Source: an uncultured Alistipes sp. | GTDB lineage: Bacteria > Bacteroidota > Bacteroidia > Bacteroidales > Rikenellaceae | Reading direction: 5' to 3' | Assembly (NCBI GenBank): GCA_900545315.1 | Contig: UQYM01000028.1 | Coordinates: 1-35,963, forward strand | DNA length: 35,963 nucleotides | Shown here: one piece after another, positions 1-6,988 of the stretch | How positions within the stretch are numbered: the stretch's first letter is position 1 | How the letters are laid out: every line of letters begins with the position of its first letter | Notes under the pieces: model-generated | The model's database searches: none | The model's input: the letters and a program-made list of their open reading frames with translations, nothing else | What the model was told of the DNA's origin: nothing | Made by a program: the position numbers and the translations under genes

Positions 1-50
1 GCAGGGTTCGGATAGTAATAAAGGTCGTAGAGTTCCCGGAGCGGTGTCAT
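1..50 (-). CDS. start of an unidentified protein (partial, runs off the left edge)
   Basis: An ATG at 50-48 overlaps the TGA stop of the preceding gene (49-47) in an ATGA arrangement, which usually marks translational coupling. The 16 visible codons read MTPLRELYDLYYYPNP with no stop. Nothing can be said of the function. It is probably the fourth gene of the operon that begins at 1748. Confidence 0.5.
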   Translation of the reverse strand, partial: MTPLRELYDLYYYPNP

Positions 51-577
51 CGGTCGATTGGTTTGAGCAGGTTTTCAAGATGTTCGTATCGGAGTCCGAG
101 GCGGGCGGCAATCGTCCGCACCTCCTCGTAGCGTTTCAGTCGGAATGCAGCCTCAGCCCGCAGACGGAGGATCAGCGTGAGGGCATCGTCGCGCGGCGTC
201 TCGGGAAGCAGCGGACAGCGGGGCAATTCGCTGTCGGCATCCCAGCGGCGGAAAGCCTCGGGAAGCTGCAGTCGTGGCATGGACGGGATGCCCAGGCCTG
301 AGCCTTTGCCCGGCTTGTCGTCCAGCAGCCGTTCGGCCTCTGCGAGCAGCCGGTAGCTCTCTTCGTACCACCCTACATGGAAGCAGCACAGGGCCAGATT
401 GTAGCGCGTTGGAGCATCCTCTCGCGTACTTCGGGCAAAGCAGTCGTAGGCCAAAGGCCATGCTCCGCAACAGATGTAGGTGACTCCGGCCGCAAAGAGT
501 CGTCCAGAGTCCGCTCCCGCAGTCGGCGGGGCGCCGCCCAGCAGTCCCATTTTCGCTTCGCTAATCGTCGATGGCAA
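47..577 (-). CDS. TPR-like hypothetical protein
   Basis: The protein has 176 residues, is soluble and is rich in Ala, Leu and Arg. Two stretches have the helical-hairpin look of tetratricopeptide repeats: around residues 35-85 (YDCFARSTREDAPTRYNLAL and following) and around 130-165 (LRLRAEAAFRLKRYEEVRTI). That suggests protein-protein contacts, but the family is not recognised. It has no signal peptide. Its ATG at 577 lies inside the end of the upstream lipoprotein gene (17-base overlap) and its stop overlaps the next start, so it sits in the middle of a tightly packed operon. The GC-rich composition matches the mobilization and integrase genes to the right. TPR assignment is by eye only. Confidence 0.6.
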   Translation of the reverse strand: MPSTISEAKMGLLGGAPPTAGADSGRLFAAGVTYICCGAWPLAYDCFARSTREDAPTRYNLALCCFHVGWYEESYRLLAEAERLLDDKPGKGSGLGIPSMPRLQLPEAFRRWDADSELPRCPLLPETPRDDALTLILRLRAEAAFRLKRYEEVRTIAARLGLRYEHLENLLKPIDR

Positions 578-1247
578 CCTCGCCCGCAGCGTCGGCCGTG
601 AAGGCGACGGTGTAGTAGTTCGTCACGGTGAAGCGTCCCTGATATTCGGGAGACTCGCTCTCGTCGACGTAGTTCAGTTCGAACTGCACCTGCATCTGCT
701 GCGACTCCGCGCGGTACTCCTCGCTGCGGTTCCAGCGGTCGACGTTGCTCAACGATACCGGCCAGACACGGAAACGGAACATTCCGGCCGACTTCAACGT
801 CAGCGTCTTGCCTTCCTCATCGGACATTACCAGTGCATCCGCCTTTTCGCCGATTTTCTGAAGGTAGTCAAAGTCGATGGCCGCGAGGTCAAGCGGTGTC
901 GAGCAGGCGTAGGAGTTGGTCTGACGGTCGTTCCGCTCCGGGCCATCGGTCGTGAACTTCCCGTTGGTGAGTTGGAACGCGAGGTGGTAGTTGTTGTTGT
1001 CGGCGTCGATGTAGTAGACGTCGATATATGTGAGGATGTTCTCCAGTTGGCGGTCGCCATTGTCCTCGCGCCACTCCACCGTGTAAATCTTATATTTCGA
1101 AGTGTCTACATGCTCCGCAACGAGCTCCTTGATTTTGGAAAGTCCCTCGTCGGAGGCCATCGGAAAGGTTTCGCCTGAGCCGCAGGCCGTAAGCGTCAAG
1201 GCGGCAATAACAATTGCCACGGCAATTTTCATAAGTCTGGTAATCAT
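561..1247 (-). CDS. predicted lipoprotein of unknown function
   Basis: The protein has 228 residues. The N terminus is a typical lipoprotein signal: basic residues (MITRLMK), a hydrophobic run and a lipobox LTAC with the acceptor Cys at about residue 22. The mature part is acidic and rich in Tyr, Asn and Asp with alternating patterns that suggest beta structure. I do not recognise the family. It is the second gene of the operon, 21 bases after the stop of the membrane protein gene and overlapping the TPR-like gene by 17 bases. The lipobox followed by GSGE, without acidic residues right after the Cys, leaves open which membrane it is anchored in. Confidence 0.75.
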   Translation of the reverse strand: MITRLMKIAVAIVIAALTLTACGSGETFPMASDEGLSKIKELVAEHVDTSKYKIYTVEWREDNGDRQLENILTYIDVYYIDADNNNYHLAFQLTNGKFTTDGPERNDRQTNSYACSTPLDLAAIDFDYLQKIGEKADALVMSDEEGKTLTLKSAGMFRFRVWPVSLSNVDRWNRSEEYRAESQQMQVQFELNYVDESESPEYQGRFTVTNYYTVAFTADAAGEVAIDD

Positions 1248-1268
1248 ATCCGTATGTTTTTATATTTA

Positions 1269-1748
1269 TTATCCTAGAAGTGCGCGGAAGGCTTCGAACT
1301 CCTCCTCGGAGTCGAAATAGCGAGTCTCGAAGATGATGTAGTTGTCCGGCGTCTTGACCTTGCACTGGTGTTCCTCCTCGTCATCCTTCACATACTCGAT
1401 GTCGGTGGTGAGGAACGAGCGGTATTCGACCTTCCCCTTCTCGACCTCGGGGTAGGTTACGCGCGTGCCGTCTACTGTGATCTTTCCTTCGGAGGCTTTC
1501 AAGGCCCGGGCATTTCGCATGCTCCGCCAGGTGAAAAAGAGCAGCAGTACGCCGCCTACAATCAGAATGGTCGAGAAGACTGCCGGCGAGAGAATCCGCA
1601 GATGTCGGATGCGAAGGCCGAAGGGGAAGATGGCGGGAATGACGATCATTCCCACCCCGAAGGCCAGGTTCGACCATTGGTTTGTGAAGATACTTGCTGG
1701 AGTGTAGTTAAAGCTCCTTTGGATGCGTTCGAAAGGTTTGTTTTCCAT
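1269..1748 (-). CDS. two-TM membrane protein with PH-like C-terminal domain
   Basis: The protein has 159 residues. Two hydrophobic segments (about residues 26-46 and 54-72) form a membrane hairpin, followed by a basic stop-transfer (WRSMRNARALK). The roughly 80-residue C-terminal part (from SEGKITVDGTRVTYPEVEKG) looks like the small beta-rich PH-like domains that follow such hairpins in bacterial membrane proteins. This is a fold-level guess. It is the first gene of the operon downstream of tetR. A minus-strand TATCTTTG box at 1787-1780 and a 36-bp palindrome at 1796-1831 stand directly upstream, so this operon is the likely target of the TetR regulator. Function unknown. Confidence 0.65.
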   Translation of the reverse strand: MENKPFERIQRSFNYTPASIFTNQWSNLAFGVGMIVIPAIFPFGLRIRHLRILSPAVFSTILIVGGVLLLFFTWRSMRNARALKASEGKITVDGTRVTYPEVEKGKVEYRSFLTTDIEYVKDDEEEHQCKVKTPDNYIIFETRYFDSEEEFEAFRALLG

Positions 1749-1779
1749 AAAAGTTACCGGTTGGTCATTTTTACAGAGA

Positions 1780-1787
1780 CAAAGATA
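1780..1787 (-). promoter_or_regulatory. candidate -7 box for the 1748-1 operon
   Basis: The minus strand reads TATCTTTG, a full match to the Bacteroidetes -7 consensus TAnnTTTG, 32 bases before the ATG at 1748. No good TTTG -33 element is found at the usual distance. That position falls within the palindrome 1796-1831, which fits a promoter that a repressor bound to the palindrome would block. Confidence 0.5.
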
Positions 1788-1795
1788 GCATAAAA

Positions 1796-1831
1796 AAGCA
1801 AAAATATGACCGTACGGTCATATTTTTGCTT
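1796..1831. promoter_or_regulatory. 36-bp perfect palindrome, candidate TetR operator
   Basis: An uninterrupted perfect inverted repeat is centred between 1813 and 1814. The core is TGACCGTACGGTCA, flanked by AT-rich arms (A-run and TAT on the left, mirrored on the right). ACCG..CGGT cores are common in TetR-family operators. The site lies between the tetR stop (1863) and the promoter and start of the next operon. A perfect stem bordered by A and T runs could also act as a bidirectional terminator for tetR, and both roles may hold. Confidence 0.65.
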
Positions 1832-1862
1832 CAATTCGTGAAAAAAGCCGTTGAGAGCCCGC

Positions 1863-2477
1863 TCAGCGCTTCAACAGCCCATATATGTAGAGGAACCTAT
1901 TCCGGAGAATTTCGACATCGAGACCATCGGAGAAGGACATCTGGTATGAGAGTCCGATAAAAACCTGCCGGAACAGAGCGGCAGCCTCCTCAATATCTGT
2001 ATCGGCCCGCAGTTCGCCCTGTTCGACACTCCGGGCGATGACGTTGCACCAAAGCCGGAACTCCTTTTCCATCCATTCGTGGAGCTTGTGCTTGCCGTCA
2101 GGATAGTAGAAGAGCACCTGCTGGAAGAGGTGAAAATACCCGGCGTTAGCCAGCTGTCCGGGCATCTTCTCGCGTTGGATATTGCCCAACCGCACGATCT
2201 CGGCCATGGTTCGCTCGACGCCCTCGACGTATTTGTCGATGAAGTCGCGCAGCGACCCGTCCGACGGTTCGAATTTGTTTTCCGGGTCTTGGACGTGGAA
2301 GAGGTAGCGGTCGGCCACGGCGATGAAGAGGTCGAGTTTCGAGGGGTAATAGTTGAAGATTCCGGTTTTGGTCAGCCCGACACTGTGGGCAATCAGCTGC
2401 AGGCTGACGCTCTCGTAGTTCATCGACATGAAGAGTTGAAGGGCATGTTGCAGAATCTCTTCCCGATTGGTTTTCAT
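1863..2477 (-). CDS. TetR/AcrR family transcriptional regulator
   Basis: The protein has 204 residues, the usual length for the family. The N-terminal HTH is clear: REEILQHALQLFMSMNYESV, then LQLIAHSVGLTKTGIFNYYP with the recognition helix and the typical FNYYPSKLDLF ending at about residue 50. The rest is a helical ligand-binding and dimerization domain, about residues 55-204, with no recognisable ligand signature. The gene reads toward the operon starting at 1748, with a perfect palindrome of TetR-operator type between them. This suggests it represses that operon and perhaps itself. A TATCTTTG box stands 21 bases before its start. Confidence 0.9.
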   Translation of the reverse strand: MKTNREEILQHALQLFMSMNYESVSLQLIAHSVGLTKTGIFNYYPSKLDLFIAVADRYLFHVQDPENKFEPSDGSLRDFIDKYVEGVERTMAEIVRLGNIQREKMPGQLANAGYFHLFQQVLFYYPDGKHKLHEWMEKEFRLWCNVIARSVEQGELRADTDIEEAAALFRQVFIGLSYQMSFSDGLDVEILRNRFLYIYGLLKR

Positions 2478-2497
2478 GGCCGTTTGTTTTTCGATTT

Positions 2498-2505
2498 CAA
2501 AGATA
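2498..2505 (-). promoter_or_regulatory. candidate -7 box for tetR
   Basis: The minus strand reads TATCTTTG, a full TAnnTTTG match 21 bases upstream of the tetR ATG (2477). No clear TTTG at -33. No copy of the ACCGTACGGT core is seen here, so autoregulation would have to act otherwise. Confidence 0.45.
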
Positions 2506-2632
2506 CGTGCTATTTCGGGGAAAAACGAAGATCTCGCAGATTTTTCCTTAATGTTTCAATTCCTATATCCGAATATGAGAACCAAACTTCTTATTAATTT
2601 CGGTTTGATTAGTATCAACAATGTGTACTCTG

Positions 2633-3556
2633 CTAATGGTTTATAATCTCTTTAAAATTTAGGTATATATTGCCAGTTTGAGCCGCAGCTCTCTTTTTTC
2701 TTTTCAATAAATTGGGTAGAGAAATGCGCTCTTCCAAAATCGCAATAATATCGCTTCCATCCATCAGTAACATTAATTTTCTCCCTGAAGAAAAAGCGGT
2801 AATTGCGTCTGGTGAAAAACCATTAATAGAAATGAACAAACCGAGAGTATTCTCAAGTCTTCGTTGTAATTTGCCTGAGAATGAATCTAAGTCACCTATT
2901 GATGTTGGGTCATTTCGCCATTTTGCTTCTAATAAATATTCTTCGTTATTGAAAGTAAAAGCTCCATCAATTTGTTCTCCTTTAATTTTAAAAGAAGATT
3001 TGGGGTCCATGTCATATAATACAAACAATTCATTGAGTAGCTTTTCTAATGCATATCCTCTTGCTTGATTATCTGTGGTTTTTAATAAATTATAGAAATC
3101 TTTTTTTAAAGTTTCTATACTTTGTTTGACTCGATTAAGGGCATCAACTTGTTTCTGCATTTGCTCTTTTCTTTGTTTTGCAGCTTCTTCCTCTTCTTTA
3201 ATGTTAACATATCCGGAGCAATGCTTTCGTAATGCAGCAACTGCTTCTTTGGCTGCCTTGACCTTTTCTTTACCATCTTCTAATATTTCTAGATGGGAGA
3301 AGTCGTCAAAAGAAGAGACGTCGATGATTAGTTGTAGTAATGTTTTTTGTGTCCTCTCTCCATTTATTTCCAACATGTTTACGACTCGAGCGACAATATT
3401 CCTTTTGGGATCAGTCCAGTTTATAACAGAAAGTATCTCAGGTTGATTTATAGATCGATACAAATATTTTTTTAGATCATTCTTGTACCAATAAATTACA
3501 GACAAGGCATGTTCTAAAGCAATTATTGCCTGAGGCGATATTCTTTTTGTATTCAT
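2633..3556 (-). CDS. PDDEXK (Mrr-like) restriction endonuclease-type protein
   Basis: The protein has 307 residues. Residues 1-110 are a helical N-terminal region of unknown role, and residues 120-160 are a charged coiled coil (IKEEEEAAKQRKEQMQKQVD). From about 165 there is a PD-(D/E)XK nuclease fold: RGYALEKLLNELF with a Glu at 171 as in Mrr-type enzymes, then GEQIDGAF (D198) and LLEAKW (E210, K212), the catalytic D...ExK set. These enzymes cut DNA in restriction or phage-defence systems, and this one is probably cargo of the mobile element. It is distinctly AT-rich against GC-rich neighbours on both sides. The downstream partner position is taken by a membrane protein 45 bases upstream in the same direction, so the two may work together. 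No methyltransferase is nearby, which fits a type IV-like or abortive system. Confidence 0.75.
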   Translation of the reverse strand: MNTKRISPQAIIALEHALSVIYWYKNDLKKYLYRSINQPEILSVINWTDPKRNIVARVVNMLEINGERTQKTLLQLIIDVSSFDDFSHLEILEDGKEKVKAAKEAVAALRKHCSGYVNIKEEEEAAKQRKEQMQKQVDALNRVKQSIETLKKDFYNLLKTTDNQARGYALEKLLNELFVLYDMDPKSSFKIKGEQIDGAFTFNNEEYLLEAKWRNDPTSIGDLDSFSGKLQRRLENTLGLFISINGFSPDAITAFSSGRKLMLLMDGSDIIAILEERISLPNLLKRKKRAAAQTGNIYLNFKEIINH

Positions 3557-3601
3557 ATTTTGTGTCTATTTTTATTGTGCAAATCTTAATCTATTTTGTG
3601 T

Positions 3602-4474
3602 TTATTCGATAATCTGATTGATACGGCGGGTTTCGTATCGTATAACATCTTCTGTGCGTGCCATTAACTCATATTTATGATTGTGTATTTGAGTGCTGGA
3701 TATTATCGTATCATTATAAATGGACTGGAATTTATCCGTAAATTGGCTGTCTATTGGCAAAGAAATTATTTTAGGTATAGCACTTCTCTTGTTGTAACAT
3801 TCCAGAAGGATGGGCGAAAATTTATATGCTTCATGCAAAATTTTTTGAGACATTTGAGCCTGTTCAATAATATCTGCCGGTGTTGTCTTTTGTGTGATAT
3901 TTGAAAATATCCCGCAGAAAAAAAGCAAATCAGCTATCAATGTCCCATATTCTGCTAAAAATAGGGACATGCAATTTTTATATGCTTCTTCCTCTTCGGA
4001 CGGATTTTCGATGATAAAGTAAAGTGATGAACCTTGGGATTGAAACTCAATATTCTGATTTATTGCTAATAATATAGATCTGGCTTTATCGTATGCTCCA
4101 CGTTGCATTTCATTGACCGCTATAACAAATGATTGGATATCAAGTATTCTATAATTGTCTATGAGCTGTTTTCGCAAGCTTTCCAGCCATGTTTGTTGTT
4201 GTGTGTATTTAATGGTTTTTACTTGTATATCTCTGACCTTGGAGTTCTCTTTTATCGTATAGTGCAATACGAGAAGGGTAATTAATCCTCCGATAATGGC
4301 ACCTGCATAACTGCCCCAAAAGCCAATCCAATCGCTGGATTCCCCAACTATGGGAATTAACCATGGTATCGGATTGGTGCAGTATAGTATTATATTTACA
4401 ACAATAGGAGCAACGAGAATGATTGCAAAATATATTTGTAATATTTTGATTCCATCATCAGACCATTTGAGATT
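3602..4474 (-). CDS. membrane protein with damaged 5' end (possible pseudogene)
   Basis: The frame is open from just after a TGA (4477-4475) to the stop at 3602, about 290 codons. It encodes two N-terminal membrane segments (IYFAIILVAPIVVNIILYC and YAGAIIGGLITLLVL) and then a 220-residue helical soluble part (KYTQQQTWLESLRKQLIDNY). No ATG, GTG or TTG start lies before the membrane segments. The first is a TTG at 4267, which would remove both. An ATG at 4466-4464 is out of frame by a single base: dropping one G after it would give MSDDGIKILQ and restore the whole protein. So the gene is either frameshifted at its first codons or has lost its 5' end at the junction with the mobilization region. 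Family not identified. Co-oriented with the PDDEXK gene and equally AT-rich. Confidence 0.55.
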   Translation of the reverse strand, partial: NLKWSDDGIKILQIYFAIILVAPIVVNIILYCTNPIPWLIPIVGESSDWIGFWGSYAGAIIGGLITLLVLHYTIKENSKVRDIQVKTIKYTQQQTWLESLRKQLIDNYRILDIQSFVIAVNEMQRGAYDKARSILLAINQNIEFQSQGSSLYFIIENPSEEEEAYKNCMSLFLAEYGTLIADLLFFCGIFSNITQKTTPADIIEQAQMSQKILHEAYKFSPILLECYNKRSAIPKIISLPIDSQFTDKFQSIYNDTIISSTQIHNHKYELMARTEDVIRYETRRINQIIE

Positions 4475-4568
4475 TCAAAACGACTAATAAAGGTAGCGAA
4501 AAATCCTGAAAAAATCAATATGTATTTTATTTTAGGTGTCTCATTCCATTGTTTTTCCCTGTAGTTCT

Positions 4569-4695
4569 CCCTTCCCGTTTGGTAGCGACAAGCCAAAGCC
4601 GCCGGATGGACTTTGCGCAAGGTTTGCCTGTGGCAACTCGTCCTGACCTTGCGCGGTCCGCCCGGCGGCTTCTCTTTGCGGCAGAAAGGGAAGGG
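4569..4695. repeat. large nested inverted repeat downstream of the mobilization genes
   Basis: Outer arms CCCTTCCC (4569-4576) and GGGAAGGG (4688-4695) enclose a long imperfect stem: 4598-4622 (GCCGCCGG..GGAC.TTGCGCAAGG) against 4647-4669 (CCTTGCGC.GGTCC..CCGGCGGC). A smaller TTGCC/GGCAA hairpin sits in the loop. The structure starts one base after the stop codon of the coiled-coil membrane protein (4696). It could end transcription of the mobilization operon, or be a structured site of the element. There is no long T-run, so a simple intrinsic terminator is not obvious. Confidence 0.6.
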
Positions 4696-5409
4696 CTACT
4701 TGTTTTTTAACTTCGCAGCATCGCGTTTGAGCTGCTCGGCCTCTTGAGCTTTCAGTCGCGCCTGTTCGTCGAGAGCCGCCCTTCTGCGCACCAGCCGCTC
4801 GTACTTCTCGACATCACTTCGCATCGAGTCGATACGTCGTTGGTCCCGCTCAGTCTCGAACAACTCCTCCAACTCCGACAACCGTTTCGGCGATGCCTCA
4901 CCCTTCATCAGCACATAGCGATACTTCAGATCGTTGTCATACCGTCCGCGGTCGGGCCGCCACTCCAGGTAGAGCCCGACAGACTGCACTGCAATCACGA
5001 TAAACATCGACATGAAGAGCCAGAAGTTGCGAGTTGCGTCTAGTGAGAACGAGAAGCGGTGCTGAACCATCCGCGGCGGCAGCTCCTCGGGAATCTCCAA
5101 TTCGGCCACTTTCTCGTCGATCTCCGAAATCTGCGCTCCGAGGTCTTCGCGAATTTGCTCCTGCCGCTCGGAGATTGCTTGAAGCCGCTGTTCGATCCGA
5201 TGGCCCCGTTCCTGCTGTGTCTCGCTTACCCTTGTCTGTGCCTGCTCCAGTTGCAGAATCCGAATCTGCAGATGCTTGATCGCGTCCGTATCAATGGTTG
5301 CTGCCGGCTGCGATCGGGCCTCGGCCAACTCCGAGCGGAGCGTTTTGATAAGGGTCTCCTTCAACTCTTCGTACATCTCGAAGGAGAGCTCCAGGGTGTT
5401 CTCTTTCAT
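4696..5409 (-). CDS. coiled-coil single-TM protein of the mobilization operon
   Basis: The protein has 237 residues. Residues 1-105 are a long charged coiled coil (LQIRILQLEQAQTRVSETQQ). There is one membrane span at about 128-148 (FWLFMSMFIVIAVQSVGLYL) and a second coiled coil at the C terminus (about 170-237) rich in Arg, Glu and Ala. It follows the relaxase gene by 20 bases and is surely cotranscribed. Similar small coiled-coil membrane proteins lie downstream of relaxases in Bacteroidales mobilizable elements, where a role in docking the relaxosome at the membrane is conceivable. That role is inference, and no enzymatic motif is seen. Confidence 0.7.
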   Translation of the reverse strand: MKENTLELSFEMYEELKETLIKTLRSELAEARSQPAATIDTDAIKHLQIRILQLEQAQTRVSETQQERGHRIEQRLQAISERQEQIREDLGAQISEIDEKVAELEIPEELPPRMVQHRFSFSLDATRNFWLFMSMFIVIAVQSVGLYLEWRPDRGRYDNDLKYRYVLMKGEASPKRLSELEELFETERDQRRIDSMRSDVEKYERLVRRRAALDEQARLKAQEAEQLKRDAAKLKNK

Positions 5410-5429
5410 CTTTTCGTATTTTAGGTTTG

Positions 5430-6512
5430 TTATCCGATTTTACGGGAGCGTGCCTCCATGCGGCGCTTGCGCTCCATGAGGGCTACGGCCATCGCCTCGG
5501 CCGCCTTGTTGATCAGCGCCGTGATGCGGGCTATATGCTCCTCGGGGCTCTCACCCACACGTCGCTGCATCATCTCGGGTGAAAGGGCAAAGGGCGAGTC
5601 GAACGGCGGCAACGGTATCGACCCGGCACTGCCGAGCGACACCGACCCTGCGCCATGGCTTCCGCCTCCTCCACTGCCTCCCGTTGCGGAGAAGGTCTTC
5701 TCTCTCCCGCCTCCGAACAGCCCTGCAAAAGCAGCCCGGAAGTCCCCGGCTGCTGCCTTGAGTCCAGACATCAGGGTCGTTTGTCGCTGCTGCACTTGTC
5801 CGAAGTGGCGATCCAGCTTCGAGAAACTGAAGGCCCTGTCGACCTTCGAGCCGGAGAATATAAAGCCATTACGGGCGAACTTTACGCCTTCAATGATACC
5901 CTGAGCCCCTTTTCGCTTGAAGATCGTCTCGATGCCATGCCGCTTCAACCGGCCCCGCAATTCGTTCCAGTTACGACAACGGGGAAGCTCCTGCCGAATC
6001 GTATCATAGATTTCGTACCGGGTCCGGTCGGGCTCACGAAGCCGTTCCCGCCGGACGGCCTCCTTGCCCGGAGCCAGATGCAGTCCGAAACGTTCGGTTA
6101 GTTCGCGGCACACCTTCGCATTGCGGAGCTTGATGTTGCGGTCGGAGATGGTCTGCCCGTGATCACCGATCCGGTTGTAGACCAGATGACAATGGGGATG
6201 GGGCTGGTCGAGGTGCCGCACCAAAAGGTATTGCGTATCGGTGATGCCCATCTTCTGCATGTATTCCTTTGCAATTTGTGTCATCCGCTCATCGGTGAGC
6301 TTCGGGGCATCCTCCGGCGAGAACGACAGGGAGATATGTCCGACGTTCTGCTGCAGACGGGGATTGAGGCGCGCCTGATCCTCGAAATCCTCGACCATCT
6401 CCCGTACGCCGGGCGGCTCGACACCCCGTGCCTCCAGCACGCGCGACTGCTCTTTCATCACATAGCCGACCGTGCCGCCGAACGATCCTGCTGAAATGAC
6501 CTTACCGATCAC
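5430..6512 (-). CDS. relaxase (MOBP-like mobilization nuclease)
   Basis: The protein has 360 residues. It nicks one strand at oriT and leads it into the recipient. The N-terminal relaxase domain shows a likely catalytic Tyr in FGGTVGYVMK (Y17) and the metal-binding histidine cluster HLDQPHPHCHLVYNRI (H100, H105, H107, H109), the classic motif III. Domain end is about residue 250. A glycine-serine-rich linker (about 270-295) then leads to a short basic helical tail (MERKRRMEARSRKIG). The start overlaps the end of the accessory-protein gene by 11 bases, giving translational coupling. No coupling protein or type IV secretion genes are in view, so transfer would need a helper element. Confidence 0.9.
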   Translation of the reverse strand: MIGKVISAGSFGGTVGYVMKEQSRVLEARGVEPPGVREMVEDFEDQARLNPRLQQNVGHISLSFSPEDAPKLTDERMTQIAKEYMQKMGITDTQYLLVRHLDQPHPHCHLVYNRIGDHGQTISDRNIKLRNAKVCRELTERFGLHLAPGKEAVRRERLREPDRTRYEIYDTIRQELPRCRNWNELRGRLKRHGIETIFKRKGAQGIIEGVKFARNGFIFSGSKVDRAFSFSKLDRHFGQVQQRQTTLMSGLKAAAGDFRAAFAGLFGGGREKTFSATGGSGGGGSHGAGSVSLGSAGSIPLPPFDSPFALSPEMMQRRVGESPEEHIARITALINKAAEAMAVALMERKRRMEARSRKIG

Positions 6513-6855
6513 GGCGCAGGGCTTCGATCATCCGCATCAACTCGGCCTGAAGCGTCGCATGGCGCGCTGCGACGGCGGCGAATCCCTGGGCGTGGGCCAG
6601 CCGGGTCAGCTGGTTCAGATTGCGGGCAAGCCCCTTGAGCTGGGCGAGCCATTCAAGGGGTTCACTCCGCATCCGTTCGCGGACCGAGCCGTTGAGAATC
6701 AGTTGCCGCAGCACCTCGGTGCGCGTGGTGCCGGCCGCACGGGCCAGGGCGCGGAGCTTGAAGTTGCAGGCCGTATTGCACCGCAGGGTGATGCGGTACT
6801 CCTGTTTTCGGGCACGTCCCAAAGGCGGACGGCCCCCTTTCTTCGGTGTGTTCAT
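6502..6855 (-). CDS. relaxosome accessory protein (MobC-like, ribbon-helix-helix)
   Basis: The protein has 117 residues from the ATG at 6855. A longer frame opens at 7008, but it would overlap the upstream gene and adds a low-quality leader, so the start MNTPKKGGRPPLGRARKQEY is preferred. A basic Gly-Arg-Pro start is followed by a beta strand (YRITLRCN) and helices with TTRTEVLRQLIL, the arrangement of ribbon-helix-helix mobilization proteins. The C-terminal part (LKGLARNLNQLTRLAHAQGF) is the region typical of MobC-type proteins. It should bind oriT and help the relaxase open the DNA. Its stop overlaps the relaxase start. Confidence 0.85.
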   Translation of the reverse strand: MNTPKKGGRPPLGRARKQEYRITLRCNTACNFKLRALARAAGTTRTEVLRQLILNGSVRERMRSEPLEWLAQLKGLARNLNQLTRLAHAQGFAAVAARHATLQAELMRMIEALRRDR

Positions 6856-6988
6856 GGATTGGAATTTTTGAGTTGAGACCATCGGGATAGGGCCTTGCGG
6901 CCGGTTTTTGGCTGACAAAAACACAAACTTGCCTCTGTTACCTCTGCTTTTCGAATACTCGGGGGATCTCCCCGGCATTCTCAATCGA
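6856..6988. other. candidate oriT region
   Basis: This non-coding stretch lies directly upstream of the accessory-protein and relaxase genes, the usual place of oriT. It contains the inverted repeat GGCCTTGCGGCC (6891-6902), an AT-rich tract next to it, and a second hairpin GGGGATCTCCCC (6962-6973). The nick site cannot be located by eye. The second hairpin may instead belong to the end of the excisionase-like gene. Confidence 0.4.

Noticed and set aside
480..1178. 232-codon plus-strand frame
   Set aside because: Antisense to the lipoprotein and TPR-like genes; Val/Arg-rich repeats come from reading Asp/Tyr codons backwards.
4396..4620. 74-codon minus-strand frame through the structured repeat
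   Set aside because: Its first part lies in the inverted repeat and its end overlaps the membrane-segment coding frame; it is the wrong frame of the damaged gene.
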